A stretch of DNA of 64,000 nucleotides from positions 30,130-94,129 of the forward strand of contig CAJURX010000010.1 in NCBI GenBank assembly GCA_910589125.1, given 5' to 3'. Origin of the DNA: an uncultured Eggerthellaceae bacterium. Its GTDB lineage: Bacteria > Actinomycetota > Coriobacteriia > Coriobacteriales > Eggerthellaceae. Both the position numbers and the translations under genes were made by a program. The notes beneath the pieces were generated by a model. It saw nothing but the letters and a program-made list of their open reading frames with translations, had not been told where the DNA came from and ran no database searches. Positions 38,473 to 46,295 of the stretch are shown one piece after another; within the stretch, counting starts at the first letter, position 1, and each line of letters opens with the position of its first letter.

Positions 38473-38549
38473 CTAGAACGTCGCACCGTGGATGGCTTCG
38501 CGCATCCGACGCGCTGCAGCCTCATTCATCTGAGGGATGCGATCGGCAT
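38473..38549 (-). other. Possible pair of overlapping short leader peptides upstream of the radical SAM gene
   Basis: On the minus strand a strong AAAGGAG lies 5 nt before an ATG that opens MPIASLR-stop; its TGA overlaps an ATG that opens MNEAAARRMREAIHGATF-stop (ending at 38473). The 392-nt region between the radical SAM start and the kinase stop holds nothing else I can support. The Shine-Dalgarno is better than many in the window, so a translated leader is possible but unproven. Confidence 0.25.
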
Positions 38550-38792
38550 GTCCGCTCCTTTCCCGTATCGGTGAGCCACAGTAGCGCGTATCGCGTGCCA
38601 TCTCAAGCGGATGGCCGAGCCGCGATGACAGGAGAGCGAAGAGGATGGGCGCTGCGATGGCGAACAGGCACGGGCATCTTGCCACGTGCACCAAGCGTAC
38701 GCAGATGAACTGCGCCCCTCCGGGCACCATGGCCCCTTCGATAGGCTCGCGTGGAACGCAGGAACGCCGTCATCCCCCGGTACCGTCGTGCG

Positions 38793-40124
38793 CTACCTGT
38801 GCGAAAGGGGCAGCTCGAACGAGAATCGCGTCAAGCCACCTTCGCTTGATGCGGCAAGGTGCGCACCCAGCCTATCGGAGATGCCCTTCGCGATGGCAAG
38901 GCCCAACCCATGACCGGCGCCCTCTGCGCGAGACCCATCCACGCGATAGAACCGGTCGAAGATGCGATCGATCTTCTCAGGAGGGATGCCACCACCGGTG
39001 TTCTCCACGCTGAACGTGGCACACCCGCGCGCTGCATCCTGCACGAGCCTCACCGAGACGACGCCACCCACATCAACGTACTTGCATGCGTTATCCAGCA
39101 GGATCTGCACGAGGCGCGCGACTGCATCGGGATCAGCGCGCACCTGCACGCCCTCCTCGATGTGGTCCTCCACGGAGAAGCCACCCTCGAACGCGCGGGA
39201 CTCATGCTGGAGCACCGCGCCCTCGACGACGCGCGAGATATCAGCCGCAGCACCGTCCGCATCCGACGCGCCCTGCGCGCTCCCACGCACCGCACCCTCG
39301 TCGACGCTTGCCAACACCAGCATGTCATCCAATAGCTGCTCCATGCCCTCAGCTGCCTCCAGCGTGCTGGAAAGCCACCGTTCCTGCGCAGCCACGGGCA
39401 CCTCCGGCTCGTCCCGCACTATCTCCGTGTTCGCCTTGATGATAGCAAGCGGCGTCTTGAGCTCATGCGACGCGTTCGCCACGAACTCCCTCTGCTGGTC
39501 CCATGCCTGCCGCACGGGCCTCAACGCCCATCGAGAGAACAGGATGCTGATGATCAGGAATGCCACGAGCGCGCCAGCGCCCACCACCGCGAAGATGACC
39601 CCGAGCCCTTGCAGGGATGCCGCAGCGCTGTCATTCGCACAGGCGACATACGTGCTGCCGCGAACCTCTCGCTTGAGGAGCACCATGCCCTCTGATGTGC
39701 GGACGATCTCATCGAAGGGCGCAGTGACGGCCGCATCCGCTACGCTGGCGAGCACATCCCTATCCAGCAGCGCGCCAGAGCGCGGCGCCACCTCGAGCCC
39801 TGAGCCATCCAAGGCATACACGGCAACGGGATCGCCCATGCGCTCGTCGGGATGCCGACCGAGCTGCGGCGGAGCCGACCATCCCTCAGCAGGTCGGCTG
39901 CCCTCCCCCTCGAAGCGATCCACGCCCGGCGCACCTGCGCGTACATCAGGCGATCCATGCCGCTCATCAGCAGACATGTCTATGGCAGCGTTCAGATCCG
40001 ATGCCAGCTGCTCCGCTGAGCGCTGGTAGCTCAATGCGCCGATGCATGCGAACACCGCGAGCAGAATCGCGGTCACCACCGCCATGACCATGCCCACGAA
40101 TCTCATCTGGAGCTTTCGGAACAT
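38793..40124 (-). CDS. Sensor histidine kinase of the VTC/DUF4956 operon
   Basis: A 443-residue kinase: first membrane helix at about 8-30, an extracytoplasmic sensor domain of about 135 residues rich in Gly, Arg and Asp, second helix near 175-197, then DHp with FVANASHELKTPLAIIK, N-box LLDNACKYVD, VENTGGGIP and GHGLGLAIAKG. All catalytic boxes are intact. The start is an ATG after GAGGGGGGC; an adjacent GTG is possible. It is last in a five-gene operon and probably pairs with the preceding response regulator, sensing some signal at the cell surface. Confidence 0.92.
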   Translation of the reverse strand: MFRKLQMRFVGMVMAVVTAILLAVFACIGALSYQRSAEQLASDLNAAIDMSADERHGSPDVRAGAPGVDRFEGEGSRPAEGWSAPPQLGRHPDERMGDPVAVYALDGSGLEVAPRSGALLDRDVLASVADAAVTAPFDEIVRTSEGMVLLKREVRGSTYVACANDSAAASLQGLGVIFAVVGAGALVAFLIISILFSRWALRPVRQAWDQQREFVANASHELKTPLAIIKANTEIVRDEPEVPVAAQERWLSSTLEAAEGMEQLLDDMLVLASVDEGAVRGSAQGASDADGAAADISRVVEGAVLQHESRAFEGGFSVEDHIEEGVQVRADPDAVARLVQILLDNACKYVDVGGVVSVRLVQDAARGCATFSVENTGGGIPPEKIDRIFDRFYRVDGSRAEGAGHGLGLAIAKGISDRLGAHLAASSEGGLTRFSFELPLSHR

Positions 40125-40134
40125 CACGCCCCCC

Positions 40135-40806
40135 TCATCCCATGCAGAGCCGGTACCCTACGCCACGCTCGGCCTCCATGCGCGCGCTCGACCCCACATA
40201 GCGCAGCTTCCTCCGCACCATGGAGGCATACGCATCGATGCTGTTGTCGCTCACATGCGCATCCGCACCCCAAGCACCTTCCGCGATCTGGGCTCGCGTC
40301 AGGATCTGCCCCGGATTCTGCATGAAGAGCTCAGCCACAGCCATCTCCTGATCGGACAGGCGAATGCTCTCCATGCCGCAACGCAGCTCGTAGGCATCAA
40401 GGTCCAGCACGAGATCGCCCGCCCGCACTTCCCTTGCCGACTGCCCACCTTGGCGCCGCAGGAGCGCACGGATGCGCGCAAGCAGCTCCTGGGGTGAGAA
40501 CGGCTTGGTCATGTACGCGTCCGCGCCGCCATCCAACCCCTCTATCGTATCGGGCACCGCCCCGAGCGCCGTGAGCATGAGCACGGATGCGCTCACGTTC
40601 GCCGCCCTCATCGCGCGGATGGCGCTGAATCCATCCATCTCAGGGAGCATCACGTCCAAGATGATGATGTCATAGAGGCCGCTCTTCGCATACTCGACGC
40701 CCAAGAGCCCATCGCTGACCACGTCCACATCGAAGCCATCGCGCCGCAGGATGTGCGCAAGGATCTCCTGGAGCTTCCCGTCATCTTCGACGATGAGCGC
40801 TCTCAT
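40135..40806 (-). CDS. OmpR-family response regulator of the VTC/DUF4956 operon
   Basis: A 223-residue regulator: receiver with LIVEDDGK, phospho-Asp in IILDVMLPEMDG, Thr in LMLTA and Lys in MTKPFSPQELL; winged helix with RTxxx-type ending (VRRKLRYVGSSARMEAERGVGYRL). The ATG overlaps the stop of the preceding lipoprotein gene by 4 nt (ATGA), so the signalling genes are coupled to the structural genes. It is the natural candidate to bind the CCTGAA-N5-CCTGAA repeat at the operon promoter. Confidence 0.93.
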   Translation of the reverse strand: MRALIVEDDGKLQEILAHILRRDGFDVDVVSDGLLGVEYAKSGLYDIIILDVMLPEMDGFSAIRAMRAANVSASVLMLTALGAVPDTIEGLDGGADAYMTKPFSPQELLARIRALLRRQGGQSAREVRAGDLVLDLDAYELRCGMESIRLSDQEMAVAELFMQNPGQILTRAQIAEGAWGADAHVSDNSIDAYASMVRRKLRYVGSSARMEAERGVGYRLCMG

Positions 40807-42548
40807 GCCTCTCCCGCACTCCTTCCTGGACCCTGCTCTCCTTGACTTGCAACCTGAGGCGCACGCCCCCTTCCCATCCCCGCGGTTTGAGCCGCATCCA
40901 GCATATCCCCCATGACCAGATCGGTGCTCGTGTCGCCAACCTGAACGGAGCATGCCTGCCCGTCGGCTATCTGCGGGCTGGAGGCGAAGACGGTGGAGAA
41001 GTCAGCGCCCGCCACGAAGGATGCCAGCACTGCGCCCTGCTCATCGAGCAGCTGGACCTCTTGCCCCGCTGTGCCCGCAACGCTCGCGTACACGACAGGC
41101 TGCGTTGACGCGTCCAGGCCTTGCGTGTTCCCCACTGACCCCATCAGCAGGATGGTCCCGCCCGTCACCTCAGCGCTGATATCGTAATCCAACGCTCCGT
41201 CCATGCCCGCATCCGGCCCTGATACCAGCACGGTGCCGCCGTTGATCTGCACCAAGCCATTGCTATCCACGCCATCCGAGCCTGCGGTCAGCCGCAGGGT
41301 GCCCCCGTTGATCTGGATGAGGCAATCACTGCTCGAAGCCGCCATCTGGTCGCCATCGAAGCCGCTGCCAGAGCCTCCTGGCGCGCCCTGCGCATCAGGA
41401 GGCGCACCGGGTGCCTGACCAGCATCCTCGCCGAGCGCACCCGGCGTCCAGCCGCCACCCTCCTCAGGCGCAGAGGCCGGTGGAGCTGGGCTGCCGCCCT
41501 CAGGCACGCCAGCAAAGCTGCCTAAGGCGTCCATGCCCGCATCTCCTCCGTCCGCGACCCGCGCCGCCTCGTCAGCATCGGCTACATCAGCGTCCGCATC
41601 ATCATCCGACAGCGCCGCATTCAGGGCATCATCTTGCGCCGTGATGGTGTGGTCGCCCCCGTCTATGATCACCTGCTCTCCCTCATAGCCCTCATAGCAG
41701 GACTCGACCGTGATGGTCCCATCCTTCGCATAGAAGAACGCATCCGAATGGAACGCGTCATCACCCGCCTCCACGACGAAGCTCCCGCCCGCGATCTTGA
41801 TGCAGTCCTTGCCCCGGAAGGCATCCTGCACCGCTGTCACGGCGAAGGTGCCCCCGGTGATGACCAGGTCGTCATTGGAGCAGACGGCGTGCTTGCAGCT
41901 AGCCGTCACCGCAAGCGAGCCGCTGCCATTGATGATGAGGTCATTCTTGCTGAAGATCACGGCGTCCCTCTTGTCATCCTTATCTTCCAGCTGATAGGCA
42001 GCCCCATCCGACAGCGCATTCTCGGAGCCCTCTACCAACGTGAGGACGCACGCATCCGCATTCGCCACGAAGAGCGCAGGACCCACCTCGTTGTGGATGG
42101 ATGCGCCATCCAACACCAGCTGCACCGCATCCTCATCTCCCGCATCCACCACGATGCTCCCCTGCTGCACCGTCCCGCTGATGACGTACGTGCCTCCAGC
42201 GCTGATCGTGACCGCCGTGCCATCCGCCTGCGCTCCGTTGCCCTGCACCTGCACGCCCGCATCCGCCAGCGTGATGGTGCACGCAACATCGACGTCATAC
42301 GATGCATCCGTGTCGCGCTTGGAGAACTCCAGGTCAAGGCCATCCAGGCCTGCGTGCGCCTCCGCTTCCTGGGATGCTGCACGGCCATCCCCTGGATCTG
42401 CAGCAGCCACCTCTCCCGCCGCGCTCGCATCCGGGGCGGCGCATCCCGCAAGCGAGAGCGCCAATGCGACGGCCAACGCACCCGCTCCCGCACTCGCTCT
42501 CATGCGCGCTCCTGCCGAGCGCGTGGCATACCCTCTGCATCCCTTCAT
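40803..42548 (-). CDS. Beta-helix carbohydrate-binding lipoprotein (Cthe_2159/DUF4353 type)
   Basis: A 581-residue exported protein. The lipobox LAGC (C36) predicts a lipid anchor. Repeated parallel beta-helix rungs follow, e.g. VTISAGGTYVISGTVQQGSI, NGSGSLAVTAS, ITGGTFAVTA, IAGGSFVVEAGDDAFHSD and INGGTLRLTAGSDGVDSNG, matching the Cthe_2159 family, whose founder binds acidic polysaccharide. An Asp/Ala/Gly/Pro-rich insertion of about 80 residues interrupts the rungs near the middle. AAGGAG precedes the ATG. Third gene of the VTC operon; families of this kind recur next to VTC and DUF4956 genes. Confidence 0.88.
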   Translation of the reverse strand: MKGCRGYATRSAGARMRASAGAGALAVALALSLAGCAAPDASAAGEVAAADPGDGRAASQEAEAHAGLDGLDLEFSKRDTDASYDVDVACTITLADAGVQVQGNGAQADGTAVTISAGGTYVISGTVQQGSIVVDAGDEDAVQLVLDGASIHNEVGPALFVANADACVLTLVEGSENALSDGAAYQLEDKDDKRDAVIFSKNDLIINGSGSLAVTASCKHAVCSNDDLVITGGTFAVTAVQDAFRGKDCIKIAGGSFVVEAGDDAFHSDAFFYAKDGTITVESCYEGYEGEQVIIDGGDHTITAQDDALNAALSDDDADADVADADEAARVADGGDAGMDALGSFAGVPEGGSPAPPASAPEEGGGWTPGALGEDAGQAPGAPPDAQGAPGGSGSGFDGDQMAASSSDCLIQINGGTLRLTAGSDGVDSNGLVQINGGTVLVSGPDAGMDGALDYDISAEVTGGTILLMGSVGNTQGLDASTQPVVYASVAGTAGQEVQLLDEQGAVLASFVAGADFSTVFASSPQIADGQACSVQVGDTSTDLVMGDMLDAAQTAGMGRGRAPQVASQGEQGPGRSAGEA

Positions 42549-42571
42549 GTGCGTCTCCTTCCTGATGTGCT

Positions 42572-43267
42572 CTAGAGGCTGCTCTGGATGGTCGGTGCAA
42601 GGCCCAGCGTGATCCGCAGATTCCCATTCAAGCAGCGCAGCTCGTCGATCATCTGCTTCTCCTCGCCACGACGCTTCATGCGCACCCGATACTGGATCTG
42701 ATAGAGGCTGCCCATGTTCGTCGTGCGCACCTCGGTGAGCTCGAAGCGCTCTGTGAAGCGACCGAGGACACCATCGAACGCGCCTTCGAACTCAAGGTCC
42801 TCAGGGACCGTCACGGTGAGCATCTTGGATGGCTGGCTCTGCTTCCCGAACGGGGAGATCGCATAGATCACATTCGCCACCGAGACGATGGCAGTGAACA
42901 GCAGCGCGAGGCTCAGGAAGCCCATCCCCGTTGCCAACCCGATGGCCATGGCGAAGAACACGCTGCCGATATCCTTCGCGCTGCCTGGGATGGAACGGAA
43001 CCGGACCAGATTGAACACGCCCATCACCGCGATCCCGGCTCCCAGATTCCCGTTCACCAGCGTTATCACCACCTGCACGATCAAGGGGAGCAGGGCGAGC
43101 GTGACCACGAAGCTCTTGGTGTGCTCATGGCGGTACATGTAAACTGTAGCTGACACTGCGCCGAGCACCAGCGACGCGAGGCAGCACCAGAGGAACTCCG
43201 AGCTGGTCACTCCCGCTACCAGCGAATCCGACGTACCGAAGATGGATGCGAATGCGATATCAGGCAT
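42572..43267 (-). CDS. DUF4956 membrane protein
   Basis: A 231-residue protein with about four membrane helices in the first 130 residues (LWCCLASLVLGAVSATVYMY, FVVTLALLPLIVQVVITLV and two more) and a soluble C-terminal alpha/beta domain ending LNGNLRITLG. The sequence FNLVRFRSIPGSAKDIGSVF between helices is the DUF4956 signature. Function is not established; the family is nearly always found beside VTC-domain polyphosphate polymerases and may form the membrane part of that system. The ATG overlaps the VTC stop by 8 nt; GGAGGTG precedes it. Confidence 0.88.
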   Translation of the reverse strand: MPDIAFASIFGTSDSLVAGVTSSEFLWCCLASLVLGAVSATVYMYRHEHTKSFVVTLALLPLIVQVVITLVNGNLGAGIAVMGVFNLVRFRSIPGSAKDIGSVFFAMAIGLATGMGFLSLALLFTAIVSVANVIYAISPFGKQSQPSKMLTVTVPEDLEFEGAFDGVLGRFTERFELTEVRTTNMGSLYQIQYRVRMKRRGEEKQMIDELRCLNGNLRITLGLAPTIQSSL

Positions 43268-44054
43268 AGCGCACCTCCTCTCTCCTCGTGCGCTCTAAGG
43301 GCGCACCTTGAGACCTTTCGCATGCTTCATAGAACCTCCCATACTTGGAGAACGAGGAGGGGCGAACGCATGCCATGCTCAAAGCGCTCGCTAGCCAAAG
43401 AGGGTACGCACCCAGACACTTCACCTCCATGACCGCGTGGTCATCCGCTATGAGCGCATGGCGCTCGTCTCCGCCGAAGAGCCCCGCAGCGCGCAGATGC
43501 TCATCGAACGTGATGCGCACACCACCCTCATCGTCGCTGCCGAAGGATGTGCGGTCGCACGTGATGAGCACCGAGGGGATCAGATCCCCCATGCGCGCAC
43601 GAGCTGCATCCAGCTCGCAAGCTATCTGGATGCGCTGCGCTGATGGCGCATGTGCAGGACCCGCTCCCTCAGCGACGATGCCCGATGCCTCGACGGCGAG
43701 GTCCGCGCACGGGACTCCCTTCAAGAACGAGCGCGCCTGATCCGCCGTCATCTGCAACCGCCTCTTGTAGACGATGCCCGCGAGCTTCTTCTTCAGCTCA
43801 ACGAATGCCGCATCCGCATCTTCCAGCGGGCACGCGCCATACCACCGCACGCGCAGCTTCTCCTTGTACAGGGGGCGCTCTAGGGACCGCGCGATGACGC
43901 TGCGCTCGCGCGTATCCAGATAGATGCTGCTCACCGCTCCGCGCCCGAACTCCCCGAGCGGCAGATGCTTTGCCACGCGCGCTCGCACCTGTACGAGCTG
44001 GGGGCCATCCAGCAGATGCTTGATCTCCTTGCGATCGAAGGTGTCCTTGCTCAT
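43260..44054 (-). CDS. VTC-domain polyphosphate polymerase
   Basis: A 264-residue cytoplasmic protein with the VTC (CYTH-superfamily) tunnel residues: DRKEIKHLLD near the N-terminus, SSIYLDT, KLRVRWYG, ELKKKLAGIVYKRR, LITCDRTSF, ITFDEHL, AVMEVKCLGAYP and the C-terminal SFSKYGRF. These basic strands bind ATP and a growing polyphosphate chain in yeast Vtc4. It lacks SPX and transmembrane domains; the DUF4956 protein may provide the membrane part. First gene of the operon. Confidence 0.87.
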   Translation of the reverse strand: MSKDTFDRKEIKHLLDGPQLVQVRARVAKHLPLGEFGRGAVSSIYLDTRERSVIARSLERPLYKEKLRVRWYGACPLEDADAAFVELKKKLAGIVYKRRLQMTADQARSFLKGVPCADLAVEASGIVAEGAGPAHAPSAQRIQIACELDAARARMGDLIPSVLITCDRTSFGSDDEGGVRITFDEHLRAAGLFGGDERHALIADDHAVMEVKCLGAYPLWLASALSMACVRPSSFSKYGRFYEACERSQGAPLERTRREEVRYA

Positions 44055-44100
44055 GCCTCTCCATTCCCTCTTCCGAACGGAAGCAAGCGTATGGGGGCTT

Positions 44101-44117
44101 CCTGAATGGAACCTGAA
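44101..44117. promoter_or_regulatory. CCTGAA-N5-CCTGAA direct repeat at the VTC operon promoter
   Basis: Two identical hexamers with an 11-bp period, 47-63 nt upstream of the VTC start. This is the classic spacing of tandem half-sites for OmpR/PhoB-family dimers. A TACGCT -10-like hexamer lies downstream on the minus strand. Confidence 0.6.
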
Positions 44118-44180
44118 CGCCCCGCTTGGCGTATCATCAGCACCATCGGATAGCAGTCGTGAAGAGGTCAGGAGGCAGCC

Positions 44181-44723
44181 ATGGCGAAGAAGGTCGTCGT
44201 AGTGCACTGCTCGCCGCGCGCGAAGGGCAATTCCAGCATGCTGGCAGACGAATTCATCCGCGGAGCCGAGGAGGCAGGCAATCAGGTCACGCGCATGGAT
44301 GTGGGACGCGCGAGCATCCATGGATGCATGGCCTGCGAATACTGCTTCTCCCATGAGGGCGCCTGCGTGCAAGATGACGACATGCAGCAGCTCTATCCTG
44401 CCTTGCGCGAGGCAGATGTGCTGGTCTATGCCACGCCCATGTACTTCTACAACCTCCCAGCTCAGATGCGCGCATTCGAGGATCGCACCTTCTGCCAAGT
44501 CGGAAAGCCGTTCAACGTGAAGCAGACGGCGCTCCTGCTGTGCTTCGAGGACAAGGACATCACCACCGCCGATGCCGCCGTGGGCACGTTCCGCCAATGT
44601 GCGAGCTACTGCAAGCGCAAGATCCTGGGCGAGGTGATCGTGAACGGCGTGTACGAGAAGGGCGCCATCGCGGGGAATCCAGGGCTCCAAGAGGCCTATC
44701 AGCTGGGGCTGAGCATCCGCTGA
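44181..44723 (+). CDS. Flavodoxin-like NAD(P)H-dependent FMN reductase
   Basis: A 180-residue flavodoxin-fold protein. The FMN phosphate loop is HCSPRAKGNSSML at residues 9-21; HGCMACEYCFSHEGAC is the Cys-rich block of iron-sulfur flavoprotein-like reductases; ATPMYFYNLPAQMR follows. It probably reduces FMN or quinone-type acceptors with NAD(P)H. With CxxCxxC intact, an iron-sulfur flavoprotein is possible. GGAGGCAGCC precedes the ATG. It is divergent from the VTC operon and 22 nt before an EamA gene. Confidence 0.88.
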   Translation: MAKKVVVVHCSPRAKGNSSMLADEFIRGAEEAGNQVTRMDVGRASIHGCMACEYCFSHEGACVQDDDMQQLYPALREADVLVYATPMYFYNLPAQMRAFEDRTFCQVGKPFNVKQTALLLCFEDKDITTADAAVGTFRQCASYCKRKILGEVIVNGVYEKGAIAGNPGLQEAYQLGLSIR

Positions 44724-44745
44724 TGCGCTCAGGGAAGCGCACGCC

Positions 44746-45792
44746 ATGAGCCACGTGGGCGCACAGGGACGGCAGCTCCTCGGGACGGCCGCAGCGCTCT
44801 TTGGAGCAGCGCTCTGGGGCTTCTCGGGCGCCTGCGCGCAGATATCGCTCGGAAGCTCCGATATCTCGCCCCTCTTCATCACGCTCGTGCGCGCATGGAT
44901 CGCCGCAGTCCTGCTCATCGGCTTCTCGCTGATCCGCTATCGCCGCCATGTGACAGCCCTGCTCTCCTCGTCAAGGGACCGGCGCCTGCTCCTCGTGTTC
45001 GGCATCGGGCTCTTCGCAAGCCAGCTCACCTACGTCCAAAGCGTCTCCCTCACCAATGCGGGCACGGCCACCGTCCTGCAGAGCTTGGCCACCGTCCTCG
45101 TCATGGCCTTCGCCTGCATGCGGACACGAATGCTCCCGTACGCACCGGAGGCGGCGGGGCTCGCTTGCGCGCTCGCATCCACGTGGCTCATCGCCACCCA
45201 CGGAGACCCTGCAGCGCTCGCCATGCCCGTGGAGGGGATCGTCTGGGGACTGGCGAACGCGCTTGCTGTCGCGCTCTACATCATCTGCCCTCGGCCTCTC
45301 TATGACCGCCATCCCGCCATTCCCGTAGCAGCGCTCGGTCTGGGCGCGAGCGCCGTGCTCTCGCTTTGCTGCTGGATGGCGCAAGGCGCGCTGGGCGGCA
45401 GCACGCCGATGCCCTCCCTGGATGCGAGAGGATGGGTCATGCTCGCAGGAGGGATCGGCGTTCTGGGTACAGCATGCGCATTCGGGCTCTACCTCTTCGG
45501 CGTCGCTGTCGTCGGGTCCGTGAAGGGGAGCCTGTTCGGGGCCGCAGAGCCGGTCAGCGCCATGCTGCTCACCGCGCTCTGGATAGGCACGCCCATATCA
45601 GCGAGCGAGTGGGCAGGCCTTGCGCTCATGGTGGCCATGATCGTGCTGGTCTCATGGAACGGGCGAACGCCAGCGCGCACCGAGAGCGCTCTGCCGCTAC
45701 CATCGCAAGCAGACGAGGATCAGCGCTTGAGCGCGTGGGAGGGGCGATCGCTTCCTCTCAACGACACCGAGGAGCCTCCATGTTCCAGATGA
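44746..45792 (+). CDS. EamA/DMT-family transporter
   Basis: A 348-residue protein with ten predicted membrane helices in two EamA repeats (start FGAALWGFSGACAQ; second repeat ANALAVALYIICPRPLY) and a 40-residue hydrophilic C-terminal tail rich in Ser, Pro and Glu. Third EamA protein in the window. Substrate unknown. It follows the flavodoxin gene closely, and its stop overlaps the start of the zincin gene by 13 nt, so the three may form one transcript. Confidence 0.87.
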   Translation: MSHVGAQGRQLLGTAAALFGAALWGFSGACAQISLGSSDISPLFITLVRAWIAAVLLIGFSLIRYRRHVTALLSSSRDRRLLLVFGIGLFASQLTYVQSVSLTNAGTATVLQSLATVLVMAFACMRTRMLPYAPEAAGLACALASTWLIATHGDPAALAMPVEGIVWGLANALAVALYIICPRPLYDRHPAIPVAALGLGASAVLSLCCWMAQGALGGSTPMPSLDARGWVMLAGGIGVLGTACAFGLYLFGVAVVGSVKGSLFGAAEPVSAMLLTALWIGTPISASEWAGLALMVAMIVLVSWNGRTPARTESALPLPSQADEDQRLSAWEGRSLPLNDTEEPPCSR

Positions 45793-46175
45793 CCGACGAA
45801 GAGTTCGAGAGCGCCATACGAGAAGCGCTGGATGGGATGCCCGCGCAGTTCATGGAGGCGCTGGACAACGTCGCCATCATGGTGCAGGACGAGCCCGATG
45901 ATGATCAGCTCGATCGCGTAGAGGAGCCGCCTCTGCCCACCACCGAGGGAGCATATCCAGAGCTGCTCGGGTTGTATGAGGGGGTGTCGCTCTTGGAGCG
46001 CACCGATGGCTATGACATGGACGTGCCGGATATCATCACCATCTTCAAGGGACCCCATGAGCGCATGTTCGCAAGCCGAGAGGAAGTCGTGCGCGAAGCT
46101 CGCAAGACCGTCATCCATGAGATCGGGCACCATTTCGGGTTGGACGACGATCGGCTGCACGAGATGGGATATTGA
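45780..46175 (+). CDS. Zincin-family metallopeptidase-like protein
   Basis: A 131-residue protein of the Zincin_1 (DUF1025/PF06262) type. The C-terminal motif HEIGHHFGLDDDRLHEMGY carries HExxHxxG with Asp after it, the zinc site of metzincin-like peptidases. A short acidic N-terminal half precedes it. The family is widespread and small; protease activity has rarely been shown. AGGAG lies 5 nt before the ATG used; a second ATG three codons on is possible. It overlaps the EamA stop. Confidence 0.88.
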   Translation: MFQMTDEEFESAIREALDGMPAQFMEALDNVAIMVQDEPDDDQLDRVEEPPLPTTEGAYPELLGLYEGVSLLERTDGYDMDVPDIITIFKGPHERMFASREEVVREARKTVIHEIGHHFGLDDDRLHEMGY

Positions 46176-46295
46176 CGGGAGCGCAGCGCTCGCAAGCCGT
46201 TCGACCATCGCCCGTTTCCTGCGTGCACGTTCGCGCTCCATCGTTGTATGCTTGACCCTCCCTTCCTCCGACCACGACCAAGGAGCACTGCGAAG

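Noticed and set aside
44055..44918. The VTC frame stays open upstream across the divergent flavodoxin gene.
   Set aside because: The extension lies opposite two well-supported genes; the VTC N-terminus and GGAGAGGC site define the start.
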